A DNA stretch of 64,000 nt from Actinomyces sp. 432 (GCF_009930875.1 NZ_CP025249.1:2666001-2730000), one strand, 5' to 3'; counted from the first letter of the stretch, positions 47,601 through 57,271 are shown. Notes: generated by a model not told the origin, from the sequence alone. Numbers and translations are program-made.

Positions 47601-49785
47601 GTTCGGTGACTTCCACTCCGCTGTCAACCGCATCCCGCTGCTGCGCAAAAAGGCGGCTGGCCTGGCTGACAAAAGAGTTTTCTCAAGGGACCTCTTCAGT
47701 GACCGGGCCGCCCGGGGCCACGACCACCTTGAGTCAGATCACTGGTCCGGGTCGATCGATCTGGAGATGACGGTGCGCACGCCGCTGGTGTTCGGGGAGC
47801 AAGCTACCGAGGAGACCTTGCTTCCGGGCGGCAAGAAGGAGAAACGCAGCTTCGTGGATCTTCCCAAGAACGACGACGGCACGGTGCGCGTACCTCCCAC
47901 CATGGTCAAAGGCATGCTCTCCCGCGCATACGAGACCCTTACCTGCTCACGCTTCCGCGTGTTCAGCGATTTGCCCGGCAAAGCCGCGGGTATGCCCGAC
48001 AGCGAGGCGGACACCGCACCGCTGACATACCGGGGTGACGCCGCCAGTGCGCTCAGGCTGGTGCCTATCCGTATCTGCGAGAAGCAGGAAGACGGTTTCG
48101 TATGTGAGCTGTTCTACGGGGATACGTTGGTGAAGAACGACTATCGCGACGACCGGAACCGACGCTACCCCACTATGCGTGCGGCCACGCTCCAAGGCGA
48201 CACGGTGGGACCAGCGAACCTAATCGTAAGCACCCAGCGACTCACGGCGATGACGCCGCACCGCAAGCGTATCCGCTGCCACCTCTCGCTATGCTTACAC
48301 GGGGACCGCGCCGAGGGTGCGCGCTACGCCTACTGGCAGGTAACCCACATCATCACTGACACGGGCGAGATACCGCTGTTCAAAATCCCTAGTACGGTAA
48401 CCGTCATCGACCACTTGTATAATGTCGAGGGCTACGTATGCCGTACCGCCCCGGATGGCATGAGGCCGAACCAGCTGTTCTCCAAGAAACACGACGAACG
48501 GTTCTTCTTCGATGTTTCGCGTCAGGGACCGAAGAAGGTCACCATCGAATCCGATGTCTGTAAGGCTTACGCAGCTGTGGTACGAAGCTATGTTTACCAG
48601 CGGACGCAGGACAGCCCACGGAAGCGCCACGAGCCCAACCGGGCGACCCGAGCCGCCCAGCAGGATTCGTCGGCGGCGGCCCTCAAAGTGGACGACCTTG
48701 CCTTCGCGGTGGTGGACGACAGCGGCCCCGGGCCTGTTGTGCTCGAGATCGTGCCGACGATGATCGGACGCCATGCCTATCGCAAGAGTCCCTTCCGGCT
48801 CGCACAAGCACAGGGCGCAGCTCCGCTGTCAACAGCTGAGGAGGCCTCCGCCGCGGACCGACTCTTCGGGTATGTCGTGCCCTATCCTCAGGAAAACGCT
48901 GTTCGAGGCGATGTAGCCATGCGCGGGCGCGTATCCGTAGGGAAGGTTGATGGTTCCAGAGCCAGGATCAGCCGCGACCACAAAACCCTTACGCCTCTAC
49001 TCGAGCCCAAACCAGGATCGGCTCGCCGCTTCCTGACCGCTCCCGGTGGCAGCACACCCGTAGCTGAGGGGGGACAGAGCCCAATCAAGCGGTCGGAGTA
49101 CTTCTCCCCCGGGCAGCTGCTGGGGGCGGCTGCGTATCCGGTCCACCGCAACGTGCTCGACTCGCGGAAGTTCCCCAAGCAGGCCACAGCGCCGGCGGTG
49201 ATGAACGGCCGCGAGCAGCACAACGCGAATGTGCAGCTCACCGCGAAGTCGTGGGTAGAAGTCGGCAGCGTGCTGCGGTGTACCGTGTCCTTCACCAACC
49301 TGAGCCACGATGAGCTTGCCGCTCTCATTTGGGTCCTCACCCCGGAAAACCTGGTTCCCGAGTCGGAACAGGACTCTGACCGCTCCAAGTGCGGCTACCT
49401 TCGAATGGGCCTCGCCAAGCCCTTCGGTCTTGGGGTATTGGAGGTTCGCATCGCCGAAGGCGGCCTGCGTGCGCGTCGGGGCGCCGGCCTGTCCGACTCC
49501 TATGCGACTCTCAGCGGGTGCCTGGGCCTCGATGACCCGGTCGCGGAACCAAGCAACTTCACGCTGTCCCATGCATCGAACCTCAACAAGACACCATGGG
49601 TAGCGGCGATGCAGCGTGCAGCCTACGGCTATGCCGACGACATTGAGGTCCGGCACATGACTATTGACGAGAACAGGGAGAACAACCAGAGTGACGGAGG
49701 TACAGGTGAGCCCCATCCCGAAAAGGGAATCGGGCCTCGCGATATGTTCGGCCCACACTCTGCCAAACCTATCCGCGTCGGCTAG
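47593..49785 (+). CDS. TIGR03986-like large RAMP protein, first copy
   Basis: 730 aa. Signature regions of the TIGR03986 CRISPR RAMP family are visible: VRVPPTMVKGMLSRAYETLT (the RAMP glycine loop), DRLFGYVVPYPQENAVRGDV, RSEYFSPGQLLGAAAYPVHR and near the end LSHDELAALIWVLTPENLVP followed by LRMGLAKPFGLGVLEVRI. Unusually long for a single Cas7-type subunit and followed by a paralogue with the same order of motifs. A TTG or ATG-rich start is not needed: ATG 47593 overlaps the previous gene. Confidence 0.75.
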   Translation: MAEFGDFHSAVNRIPLLRKKAAGLADKRVFSRDLFSDRAARGHDHLESDHWSGSIDLEMTVRTPLVFGEQATEETLLPGGKKEKRSFVDLPKNDDGTVRVPPTMVKGMLSRAYETLTCSRFRVFSDLPGKAAGMPDSEADTAPLTYRGDAASALRLVPIRICEKQEDGFVCELFYGDTLVKNDYRDDRNRRYPTMRAATLQGDTVGPANLIVSTQRLTAMTPHRKRIRCHLSLCLHGDRAEGARYAYWQVTHIITDTGEIPLFKIPSTVTVIDHLYNVEGYVCRTAPDGMRPNQLFSKKHDERFFFDVSRQGPKKVTIESDVCKAYAAVVRSYVYQRTQDSPRKRHEPNRATRAAQQDSSAAALKVDDLAFAVVDDSGPGPVVLEIVPTMIGRHAYRKSPFRLAQAQGAAPLSTAEEASAADRLFGYVVPYPQENAVRGDVAMRGRVSVGKVDGSRARISRDHKTLTPLLEPKPGSARRFLTAPGGSTPVAEGGQSPIKRSEYFSPGQLLGAAAYPVHRNVLDSRKFPKQATAPAVMNGREQHNANVQLTAKSWVEVGSVLRCTVSFTNLSHDELAALIWVLTPENLVPESEQDSDRSKCGYLRMGLAKPFGLGVLEVRIAEGGLRARRGAGLSDSYATLSGCLGLDDPVAEPSNFTLSHASNLNKTPWVAAMQRAAYGYADDIEVRHMTIDENRENNQSDGGTGEPHPEKGIGPRDMFGPHSAKPIRVG

Positions 49786-49859
49786 CCTCAATAAAGAAAC
49801 AGCCCGCCGGCGCACTCAAGCAGAGGCCGTGGTCAGCGGTGGCGAAGGGAACATCAGTC

Positions 49860-52415
49860 ATGAAATGGCACCACGCCTACAACGGCATCCCCACGGTCCG
49901 TGATACGGGCCGGAAGGGTGGCATCACATTCACCGGCGACCACGTTCCATCCGGGCAGGATCGGCTTGCGCCTGACACTCTGTCCGGCGAACTGGCACTC
50001 ACCATCACCGTCGCCTCGGCCACGATTCCCGGGCAGAGAACCGCGGATCGGCGCGTGGTGGTGGCCTCGCGCAGCGGAGAGCCGGAGGGTGCACGCACCT
50101 GGGAGGACGCCACCATCCCCGTAACTACACTGAAAGGCGTACTCTCCTCCGCCTACGAGGCGGTCACTGCTTCGCGCATGCGCGTATTCGCTGACCACGA
50201 CCATGTCCTCACCCATCGCCGCACCACTCAGGAGTCCGCCACGCTCTACCCGGTTCTCCTGGTGCACGACGGCGGGCCGAACAGCGATCCCGAAACAGGC
50301 TTGAGTGCGCGGATCATGCTCGGCAAGAACAGCCCACGCAAGGACGGGAGGCCTTGGCACCGTCCAGACTACGTGTGCGCCGCCGTGCTTCCCAATGACC
50401 TGAACTCTCGAACCGCCCTATACGACTCGGCGGGCAGATGGATGTACTCCGGAGCAACCGACGAAGACGACCGGAAGTACGCCAACAGGGTATCTGACAC
50501 CGATGCGGAGAAGCGGCTGAGCCAACTGCGCAACGCCACACCACATCTCAAGCGCATCAGCTTCACCGTGGAGATCGAGAAGTTCTATAAGACTCGGCGA
50601 GCGGTCGTCGCTCGCGTCGGCGATAAACGTTTCTGCGGCACAGCATCCAAACCCGCGGAGAAGGACACTAGGACCTACACAGGCGTGGTCGTAAGGCTCA
50701 CGCCACCTCATACTGATCCGCTTATTGACACCAAGTTCAACGAGTTCATCTTCTTCGACACCAAGAAGAACCGTACGCGCCGCCCGGTCAACGCCGACGT
50801 CCTAGAACGATTGGTTGAGGTCATTCACAGCTACTTGGAGAACATACGCCAACTCATGGACCGCGAGAAGGCTGGCGTCCCTAGTAACACGAATACTCGC
50901 AAGTCGACCGACTCGAAGACGTGGCTAGTCCATGAGATCGCCAACGGCAAGATCAACGAGCACGGGCAGATACTCGGCGCCTCCGATCCCAAGGTCGATG
51001 AGGGTAAGGGCTCCGCGGTCATGGCCGACCGTGCACAGATCAAGCAGTTCCTGGTGAAGCTCGCCTCCGACAAAGACAGCCCCGGCATCCCTCTGTTCGC
51101 CTCGGTGTCGAACAGGGGCAACATCACGAGCCTGACGCCATCCCAGGTTGGCCGGCGCACGGCGCCCGGATCACTGGCCCCGGTCAAGCTGGCAGAGAAA
51201 TCAGGAGTCGCCCCCGCACGTACCTTCGCCCAGGCTTCGGCCGGTGACCGCATGTGGGGCTTTGTGGCCGATCAGAAGGCGGAGAATGCCAGTCAGGCGG
51301 CAGCGGTACGCGGACGCATAACAATCCATCCCATCACACCCGTTCAACCTGGCCACGACAGTTGGCTACAGCGGCCTGCGCCCGACGATAAGCCTTGGCT
51401 TCTTCCTACTCTGGCGAGCCCCAAACCCTCGACCGGAGTACCGTACCTACGAGATCAGCGAGGACGGGCGCTGCCGGAGGAAACCACTCGCGCCGGCACG
51501 TATCAGCCAAAACAGACTCTGATCCGCAAGGTGTACCCCACCCACCGCAAGCTACTCGGCCGAGAGGGCTTGCCTAACAGCACGCTCCTCGAAGGCGACA
51601 TCGGCCCTCACGACACTGTGGTCGGATCGTTTCTGTCACCGGGGGCCAAGTTCACCACGACGATCGCCTTCGACGGGCTGACGCCCGAGGAACTTGCCGT
51701 GCTGGTCTGGTTGCTTACCCCGGAGTGCCTGGTACCACCGGACGCGTCCCCCGACGACGAGTCGATGCGCCGCGGCTTTCACCGGCTCGGTCTCGGCAAG
51801 CCGCTCGGCTACGGCGCGGTTGAAATCAGGGCCACCGACGTACACATGCACACCGGTAAGAGGTTAGCTGGCATGTACATGCAGCTCAACGGATGCCTCG
51901 GTTGTACGCCGATCGACGCAATGACGACGGCTTCGGACAGACTGGCCAACGCGCTAGACGCGCTGCCCAGCGACTTCGAGAACAGCCTGCCGGTGCGCGC
52001 ATTCGTGCGTGCGGCCTACGGCTGGGATGGTAAGGCCGTGGTCCAGTACCCGGACGCGGACAAGCCCGCCGACAGTAAAACTGGCGTGTCCGCCACCACC
52101 AACTGGTTCAAGAACCGCGAGGAGAATCGGGTCAAGCACAGCATCGACCCTGATGATTGCGAGATTGACTCCGACTACGATCTACCAGACTTGCTGGCAG
52201 CACCCGGCGGACAGGAGGCAGGCAGCAGCCCGGCAGATTCCAAACGCTCCCAGCCCGGTTCTAAAGCGAGCAAAAGCAGCAGACGTCGAACAGCCATCAG
52301 GCGTAGCGGGCACCAGCCCAGAAGACAAGAATCAGGGGCAGGCTCGCAGCTCAGACATAATCGTAAGGGCAAAACACAGAAACGGCGCCGACGCGATAGC
52401 GACCATCGCCACTGA
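49860..52415 (+). CDS. TIGR03986-like large RAMP protein, second copy with basic tail
   Basis: 851 aa from ATG 49860 (AAGGGA site; GTG 49839 also in frame). Same layout as the preceding protein: TIPVTTLKGVLSSAYEAVT, DRMWGFVADQKAENASQAAA, and LTPEELAVLVWLLTPECLVP with HRLGLGKPLGYGAVEIRA. The last 75 residues are a highly basic Ser/Arg/Lys/Gln tail (…SKASKSSRRRTAIRRSGH…) absent from the sister protein and suited to RNA binding. It sits 74 nt after the first copy, in the same operon. Tandem duplication of this subunit is notable. Confidence 0.75.
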   Translation: MKWHHAYNGIPTVRDTGRKGGITFTGDHVPSGQDRLAPDTLSGELALTITVASATIPGQRTADRRVVVASRSGEPEGARTWEDATIPVTTLKGVLSSAYEAVTASRMRVFADHDHVLTHRRTTQESATLYPVLLVHDGGPNSDPETGLSARIMLGKNSPRKDGRPWHRPDYVCAAVLPNDLNSRTALYDSAGRWMYSGATDEDDRKYANRVSDTDAEKRLSQLRNATPHLKRISFTVEIEKFYKTRRAVVARVGDKRFCGTASKPAEKDTRTYTGVVVRLTPPHTDPLIDTKFNEFIFFDTKKNRTRRPVNADVLERLVEVIHSYLENIRQLMDREKAGVPSNTNTRKSTDSKTWLVHEIANGKINEHGQILGASDPKVDEGKGSAVMADRAQIKQFLVKLASDKDSPGIPLFASVSNRGNITSLTPSQVGRRTAPGSLAPVKLAEKSGVAPARTFAQASAGDRMWGFVADQKAENASQAAAVRGRITIHPITPVQPGHDSWLQRPAPDDKPWLLPTLASPKPSTGVPYLRDQRGRALPEETTRAGTYQPKQTLIRKVYPTHRKLLGREGLPNSTLLEGDIGPHDTVVGSFLSPGAKFTTTIAFDGLTPEELAVLVWLLTPECLVPPDASPDDESMRRGFHRLGLGKPLGYGAVEIRATDVHMHTGKRLAGMYMQLNGCLGCTPIDAMTTASDRLANALDALPSDFENSLPVRAFVRAAYGWDGKAVVQYPDADKPADSKTGVSATTNWFKNREENRVKHSIDPDDCEIDSDYDLPDLLAAPGGQEAGSSPADSKRSQPGSKASKSSRRRTAIRRSGHQPRRQESGAGSQLRHNRKGKTQKRRRRDSDHRH

Positions 52416-52433
52416 GCATCAACAACTGACAAC

Positions 52434-52976
52434 ATGACCACCGCAGAACGATCCGCCAACACTACGCACCGCACTCCGAGGCGATGGAAAGCCATCGGCT
52501 TCATTCTCCCTATTCTCATTTCAGTATTACTTACTTGGCTTGGCGTCAACGACTTTCGACTATTTCAGCACACCCCACCTCCGTCCATTTCCTCCACGTC
52601 AACACATCTCATCGGCGGCGCCACGGCACCGGTGGAAGTAACCATACTGGAGGGAAATAGCATTGACATTAGTTGGACCGTCGTCGAGGATCCAGACGTA
52701 TACAGCTATGATGTAACCGTCGTAGCTGTACACCCTTTACGGTATACTTACTCAATCCCCCGCTATTCGGGCGACAGGGACGTCAACGAAAGACACTACC
52801 CCGTCGACTATCTGAGCCAGATTCTTGAGGACGAAGGGCGCGCCGAGCGGATTGAAGATGGCCAGGTATGGCACATCTGCGTTCAGGCCATGAAGAAGCA
52901 ACCGCTCAATACACCCATCGACGAATATATCATCCCCGGAACCAAGGCTTGCAGCAATGACTTCACTATGCCGTGA
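52434..52976 (+). CDS. Membrane-anchored protein at end of effector operon
   Basis: 180 aa, 18 nt after the last RAMP gene. A basic N-terminus precedes one transmembrane helix (AIGFILPILISVLLTWLGV, about 20-38); the remaining 140 residues are predicted outside, beta-rich (VEVTILEGNSIDISWTVVED; YSYDVTVVAVHPLRYTYSIP) like an Ig/fibronectin-type fold, with two cysteines (HICVQAM; TKACSND). Lower GC than neighbours. Not a known Cas protein. Position suggests it belongs to the system, perhaps as a membrane partner, but it may be unrelated cargo. Confidence 0.6.
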   Translation: MTTAERSANTTHRTPRRWKAIGFILPILISVLLTWLGVNDFRLFQHTPPPSISSTSTHLIGGATAPVEVTILEGNSIDISWTVVEDPDVYSYDVTVVAVHPLRYTYSIPRYSGDRDVNERHYPVDYLSQILEDEGRAERIEDGQVWHICVQAMKKQPLNTPIDEYIIPGTKACSNDFTMP

Positions 52977-53109
52977 ATGCACCATGGCAGTCATGCCCGC
53001 CGTCGCACATCACCTATTCGCCCACAACATAAATGCTCACACGCCCGATATCATGCGGGTTTAGACGTACAGTGTTGCACTCCTTCTTCTCACTTTCACT
53101 GCGGCGATC

Positions 53110-53391
53110 TTGTATGTCGGCTTGCAATACACCCGTGTGCACCGAGGTAGACCAGCCAAAGGCCTTTTGCCGAGGACGGCCGTGCCGGAGGAGTCGATGC
53201 CCGCAGCGTCGTTGAAGTCGGCTGCAGCACTGCTCGACCAGGCCGATCCGAGCTCCTCACCAGAGGTGGACCAGGAGACCGGCCTGCACCTGCTGCGCAT
53301 CGGCCGCCCGTTCACTGCGGAAGAGGTCGCCGGATTCCTCGCCGAGGGCCACTCAATGCGCTGCCGCACGGGCCCCCGCCATCGAGCTGCC
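53110..53391 (+). other. Possible gene remnant between effector and adaptation modules
   Basis: In the 415-nt convergent gap before cas2 the + strand reads an uninterrupted, natural-looking stretch (ESMPAASLKSAAALLDQAD; TGLHLLRIGRPFTAEEVAGF) that continues into the cas2 antisense. No ribosome-binding site or recognised domain. It may be the truncated end of a displaced gene. Confidence 0.25.
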
Positions 53392-53679
53392 TCACCACAC
53401 CCCGCGGTACAGGCCGCCGTCGTCCAGGGCGGGGGCGGTGCCGTGCACCTCGGCCCGCCCCAGGCAGTTCGCGCACAGCGGGTAGATGTGGACCACGTCG
53501 TCGCGCGAGTCGATGATGTCGTTGACACGTTCGCGTACCTCGTCAAGTTCACCGCCCTCCAGCCGCAGTTGGAACACTGATTCCTGAATCCGGTAGCCCC
53601 AGGCCTCCAGGGCCGCTGCCAGGCGGGTACGGCGCGAGTCAGCCGACACGTCGTAGGCGAGGATGACGATCATCGCCAT
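53392..53679 (-). CDS. cas2: CRISPR Cas2 endoribonuclease-fold protein
   Basis: 95 aa from ATG 53679 (or 53673, overlapping the cas1 stop by ATGA). MIVILAYDVSADSRRTRLAA carries the conserved first-strand aspartate of the ferredoxin-like fold; the rest (ALEAWGYRIQESVFQLRLEG and RDDVVHIYPLCANCLGRAEV) is typical, including the CxxC-like pair seen in several actinobacterial Cas2 proteins. Forms the integration complex with RT-Cas1 just upstream. Confidence 0.93.
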   Translation of the reverse strand: MAMIVILAYDVSADSRRTRLAAALEAWGYRIQESVFQLRLEGGELDEVRERVNDIIDSRDDVVHIYPLCANCLGRAEVHGTAPALDDGGLYRGVW

Positions 53680-55711
53680 GCCGCACCGGTCCACTCGTAG
53701 CCTGGCTCGGTGATGGCTCGTCCCAGCAGCTGCGCCTGGTGGTGAATGTGCCGCCGCCAGGTACCCGCGAACCCGGGCAACGCACCCTTGACCTGGCGCT
53801 GCAGAGTCGCCTCGTAGCCATCCACAAGCGCCTTTTTGCCCTCCGGCCCGAGCCACACTCCCTCCCCATCCGGTGAATCAATGGCGTGCTCGGGTCGCAG
53901 ACGCTGGGAGCGCAGCAGCGCCATGACGGTGCGGTCCACGAGCAGCGGCCGGAACTCCTCCATCAGGCCCAGGGACAGGCTGGGCCGTTTATCGGTGGAG
54001 GCGTGCAGCACGCCCAGCGAGGGCTCCAGCCCGGCCGCTATCAGCGCGCCGGTGCATTCGGCCAGCAGGATCGCGTACGCATAGGAGAAGGCCGCGTTGG
54101 CCAAGTCCTTGGGCGGGCGCCGACTGCGTCCCTGGAAGGCGACGTCCTCGGGCACCAGCCGGGACAGTGCCTCGAAGTACCCGGTCGACGCAGCCCCCTC
54201 CAGGCCCATCAGCTCGTCGGTGTCGGCGGCGTGAGCGACGTCCTCGGACAGCTGCCGGATAGCGGTACATGCCCCGCCGATGTCGGCCCCGCTGTCACGC
54301 CTGCCGATGCGGTGTAGTACGCCGATCTGATGGCGCAGCTTGGCCCGCACGATGGCGCGGGCAAGCGGAAGGCGAGCGCCGTCGTCGGCGGCGAAGGCGG
54401 CCTGAGTGAGCAGACGCCGAGCGTTGGCGGTGTCCCGTAGGCCGGAGAGCTGCCCCAGGTAGCTGCCGCGCCGGGACAGGAAGACGACGTCGATGTCGTT
54501 GTACAGCGCCCACGAGCGCGCCCCGGCGGATAGGCCCACGGCGCCGGTGAGCACGATCCGGCTGACGGCCTGCCGCGGGATGGAGACCTGCGGGAGTCCG
54601 TCGGCGCCGTCGACGATCAGCCGCCCTTTGGTCACGTGCAGTCGTGCGCCGTCGCGGCCAACGTAGACGACCTTGTCCGGGTTGGGGCGGCCCTTGATGT
54701 CGTGGTGGGGGTCGACCGCAGGGCGGTGCGGGAGAAGTCGACTCCGAGGTAGCAGAAGCCCTCGTCGAAGGTGGTCATCGTGGTCTTCTCCTGGTTCAGG
54801 CTCAGCCCGTGGGCGGCGACCCGGGAGTTGAGCAGGCCGTATGCGGACAGCAGGTCGTCTTCGGTGGGGACGCATACGACGATGTCGTCGGCGAAGCGGG
54901 CGTAGCCGTAGCCGGCGTCGCAGAGCGCCGTATCAACGTCGGCCAGGGCCAGGTTCGCCAGCAGGGGCGACAGGCAGGAGCCCTGGGCGATGCCGCGGCC
55001 CCGCACGCGCCGCTCACCATGGGCGCGACGGGGCCGCGCGAGCAGCCGGATCAGGTTGAGGGTCCGGGTGCATCGCAGCGCCGGGGAGAGCACGGTGAGG
55101 GCGTCCTCGACGTCGGCATTGGGGAAGTAGTCCTCAACGTCGGTGCGCAGCACGTACTTGTAGCCGTCGTCGCGGAGGGTGGCGAGTAGGTCGATGGCGT
55201 CATCGGTGCCGATACCGGTGCGGTAGGCGAAGGAGCACGTCGACATCAATAGGTCGGCGGTGTGTGCGATCGTGTCCAGGACGGCCCGCTCGACGATCCG
55301 GTCGCGGATGGAGGGGATGTGCAGTGCTCGCGTCTGTCCGGGCTCACGTTTGGGGATGTCCAGTCGCATGAACGGTTCAGGAACGTAGGTGCCGTCGCGC
55401 AGGGAAGTCGAAAGCTCGGTGAGGAAATTATCGAGGTCTCCAACGATGGCGCGCGTCTGCTTCTGGAGCATGCCGTCACGGGCATCTCTGGCCAACACGG
55501 TCTCCCAGGCGGCGGTCGGTGTCTCGACCGAGCTGATGCGCTCGTATAGGGAGTTGGGGGTCACCTCCTGCGGCGCCGCGCCCGCGGGCTCGGTCGCCAG
55601 GAGGGAACGCCTGGCAAGCGGCGGCAGGTCCTGGCCGAGGAACTGATCCCGGCGCCGGGCTTGGAATTCGTCATTGCGGCGGCGTCTGTGCCGATTCAAT
55701 GAGTGGGGCAT
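53670..55711 (-). CDS. cas1: Reverse transcriptase-Cas1 fusion (one frameshift)
   Basis: Spacer-acquisition integrase fused to a group II intron-type RT. RT part (55711 to about 54740): IPSIRDRIVERAVLDTI, LRTDVEDYFPNADVEDAL, GIAQGSCLSPLLANLAL and the catalytic YARFADDIVVCV box, then FCYLGVDFS. Cas1 part (about 54710 to 53670): VVYVGRDGARLHVTKGRL onward, with the metal-binding residues in LMGLEGAAS, LGVLHAS and LMEEFRPLLVD. The frame shifts at the GGG run near 54721; Cas1 has no start codon of its own there, so a single fused protein of about 680 aa is intended. ATG 55711 is the likeliest start. RT-Cas1 can take spacers from RNA in other type III systems. Confidence 0.88.
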
Positions 55712-55791
55712 CCGGGCACACCGGCACCCACCGTCCGCCCTCTGGGGCGCCCACCGTTGTCCCTCGAAAGAGCCGGGTGGTGGGCGGGACT

Positions 55792-55905
55792 TGACGGTTC
55801 GTACCTTCTGATCGACACTTCGTACCTTTGTTCGACGCACCACAGGGTACGAACCGTCATCACAATTGCCGAAGCGTCGGGGCGAAGTGCCGAACCGTCA
55901 GGTCC
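55792..55905. promoter_or_regulatory. 13-bp inverted repeat and related motifs upstream of RT-cas1
   Basis: GACGGTTCGTACC at 55793-55805 and its perfect complement at 55846-55858 are 40 nt apart; a half copy (CGAACCGTCA, 55891) and CACTTCGTACC (55816) lie nearby. The block is in the 332-nt gap between RT-cas1 (-) and mazE (+), so it could be an operator for the adaptation genes or the TA pair. Confidence 0.5.
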
Positions 55906-56043
55906 CGGGACACGCCCAGACCGCCACACCCGCAAACGCGAGCACCCATTTGGCCGGCCCCTGCGCGGCTGCCCGGCGAAACCGTACGTTCGAGCATGCA
56001 AGACGGCCTAGACCACCACGGTCATACCGGTTATACTTGGCGT

Positions 56044-56277
56044 GTGAAGACGGCAGTATCCATTCCAGACCCGGTGTTCCAGGAAGCCGAAGAACTTGCG
56101 CGGCGCCTCGGATGGAGCCGGTCGCAGCTGTACACGAAGGCCGTCCACGATCTGATAGTTCGCTACAGCGATGATCCTGTGACTGAAGCTCTCAACGCCC
56201 TCGAAGACGTCGAGGCGGCGCAGGCGCCGTTAACACCGGCCAGGAAACTCATCGAGTCGGGAGCATGGTCTTGGTAG
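56044..56277 (+). CDS. Ribbon-helix-helix antitoxin (MazE-like)
   Basis: 77 aa from GTG 56044: VKTAVSIPDPVFQEAEELAR and RLGWSRSQLYTKAVHDLI form an RHH DNA-binding fold; the acidic C-terminus should wrap the toxin. TATACT at 56032-56037 puts transcription start at about the GTG, so the mRNA is probably leaderless. The toxin gene starts 13 nt before its stop. Located between the RT-cas1 gene and array 2. Confidence 0.85.
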   Translation: MKTAVSIPDPVFQEAEELARRLGWSRSQLYTKAVHDLIVRYSDDPVTEALNALEDVEAAQAPLTPARKLIESGAWSW

Positions 56278-56612
56278 CTCGAGGGGAAGTCTGGTGGCTC
56301 GACTTTGGCGACCCCATCGGCTCGGAACCCGGTTACCTCAGGCCCGCCTTGATCGTGTCCTCGGACCGGTTCAACCGATCCCACATAGCCACCGTCATCG
56401 TGTCAGCGATAACCAGCAACCTGCGCCTGGCAGCGGCGCCGGGCAACGTCGAGTTGGAGCGCGGCGAGGCGGGCCTGCCCAAGCAGTGTGTCGTCAACGT
56501 CTCGCAAACTCTTGTTGTCGACCGTTCCAGGTTGAACACCCGCATTGGCGCTGCCCCCATGCACATTCTCGCCCGCGTGGACGATGGACTTCGGCTGGTG
56601 CTGGACCTTTAG
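56265..56612 (+). CDS. MazF/PemK-type endoribonuclease toxin
   Basis: 115 aa SH3-like toxin: RGEVWWLDFGDPIGSEPGYLRPALIVSSD in sections is the classical MazF opening, followed by ATVIVSAITSNLRLA and QCVVNVSQTLVVDRSRL. Cleaves mRNA when released from its antitoxin. Overlaps mazE by 13 nt. It may help retain the island. The 490 nt that follow, up to the inverted-repeat element, contain no convincing gene. Confidence 0.92.
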   Translation: MVLVARGEVWWLDFGDPIGSEPGYLRPALIVSSDRFNRSHIATVIVSAITSNLRLAAAPGNVELERGEAGLPKQCVVNVSQTLVVDRSRLNTRIGAAPMHILARVDDGLRLVLDL

Positions 56613-57105
56613 ACGCAGACCCGCGGCGGGCACCGGCATAAGGTAACGCGACTTGCCTGGGAGGTGCCCGCAGGCCCGACTCGTCTCACTTCAGCGCCCT
56701 GAATTCGGGGGCTCTTCCGGTTTGAGGGTGTGCTGTCTGGCGCGCGTGGGGCGAGTGCCGCTCTGCTCACCTGCGGGCACTTCGACCGACAGCGACAATC
56801 GCTGCCGCACATCCTGGTGAGCGGAGGCCGGAAAAGTGCCCGGATTCGGGACAACCGCCACACACGTGGGCGATAGTGCTGTCTGGGAGCCTGCCGCCCG
56901 CGGGTGTGTGCTGATTCCTCCGACGAACGCGCGTCACCGTGAGACGAAGATGGCGGTGTACCCACGTCTGAGTCCATTGCCGTTGTCTCTTTGTTGAGCG
57001 GTGGCCCAACCCACACTGGTGGTAGGGCCGCCAACGCGAGTTGGTTGGGCGTTCGGGCGGTAGACGGCTCGCCGTTGCCATTGATTCCGCCCGGCAGCGG
57101 CCGAG

Positions 57106-57229
57106 GGTGTCAAAATCGATGACAAACGGTGCCGACGACGTCGGCAGCTGCGGACAAATCGTTGGAATCATGCAGCCTTCGGATCGGGGTTAGCGCGCGC
57201 GTGAGGCGTTTGTCATCGATTTTGACACC
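57106..57229. repeat. Inverted-repeat element, copy 2 (array 2 flank)
   Basis: Perfect 23-bp arms at 57106-57128 and 57207-57229, the same arm sequence as copy 1 and the same 124-bp overall length. The core GGCAGCTGCGGACAAATCG region is conserved while the rest of the loop diverges. It lies 42 nt before the first, degenerate repeat of array 2, matching the 39 nt seen for array 1. Confidence 0.82.
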
Positions 57230-57271
57230 ATGCCCCACGGCGGGCGTCGCGCATACCACCCTCCCCGAGCA

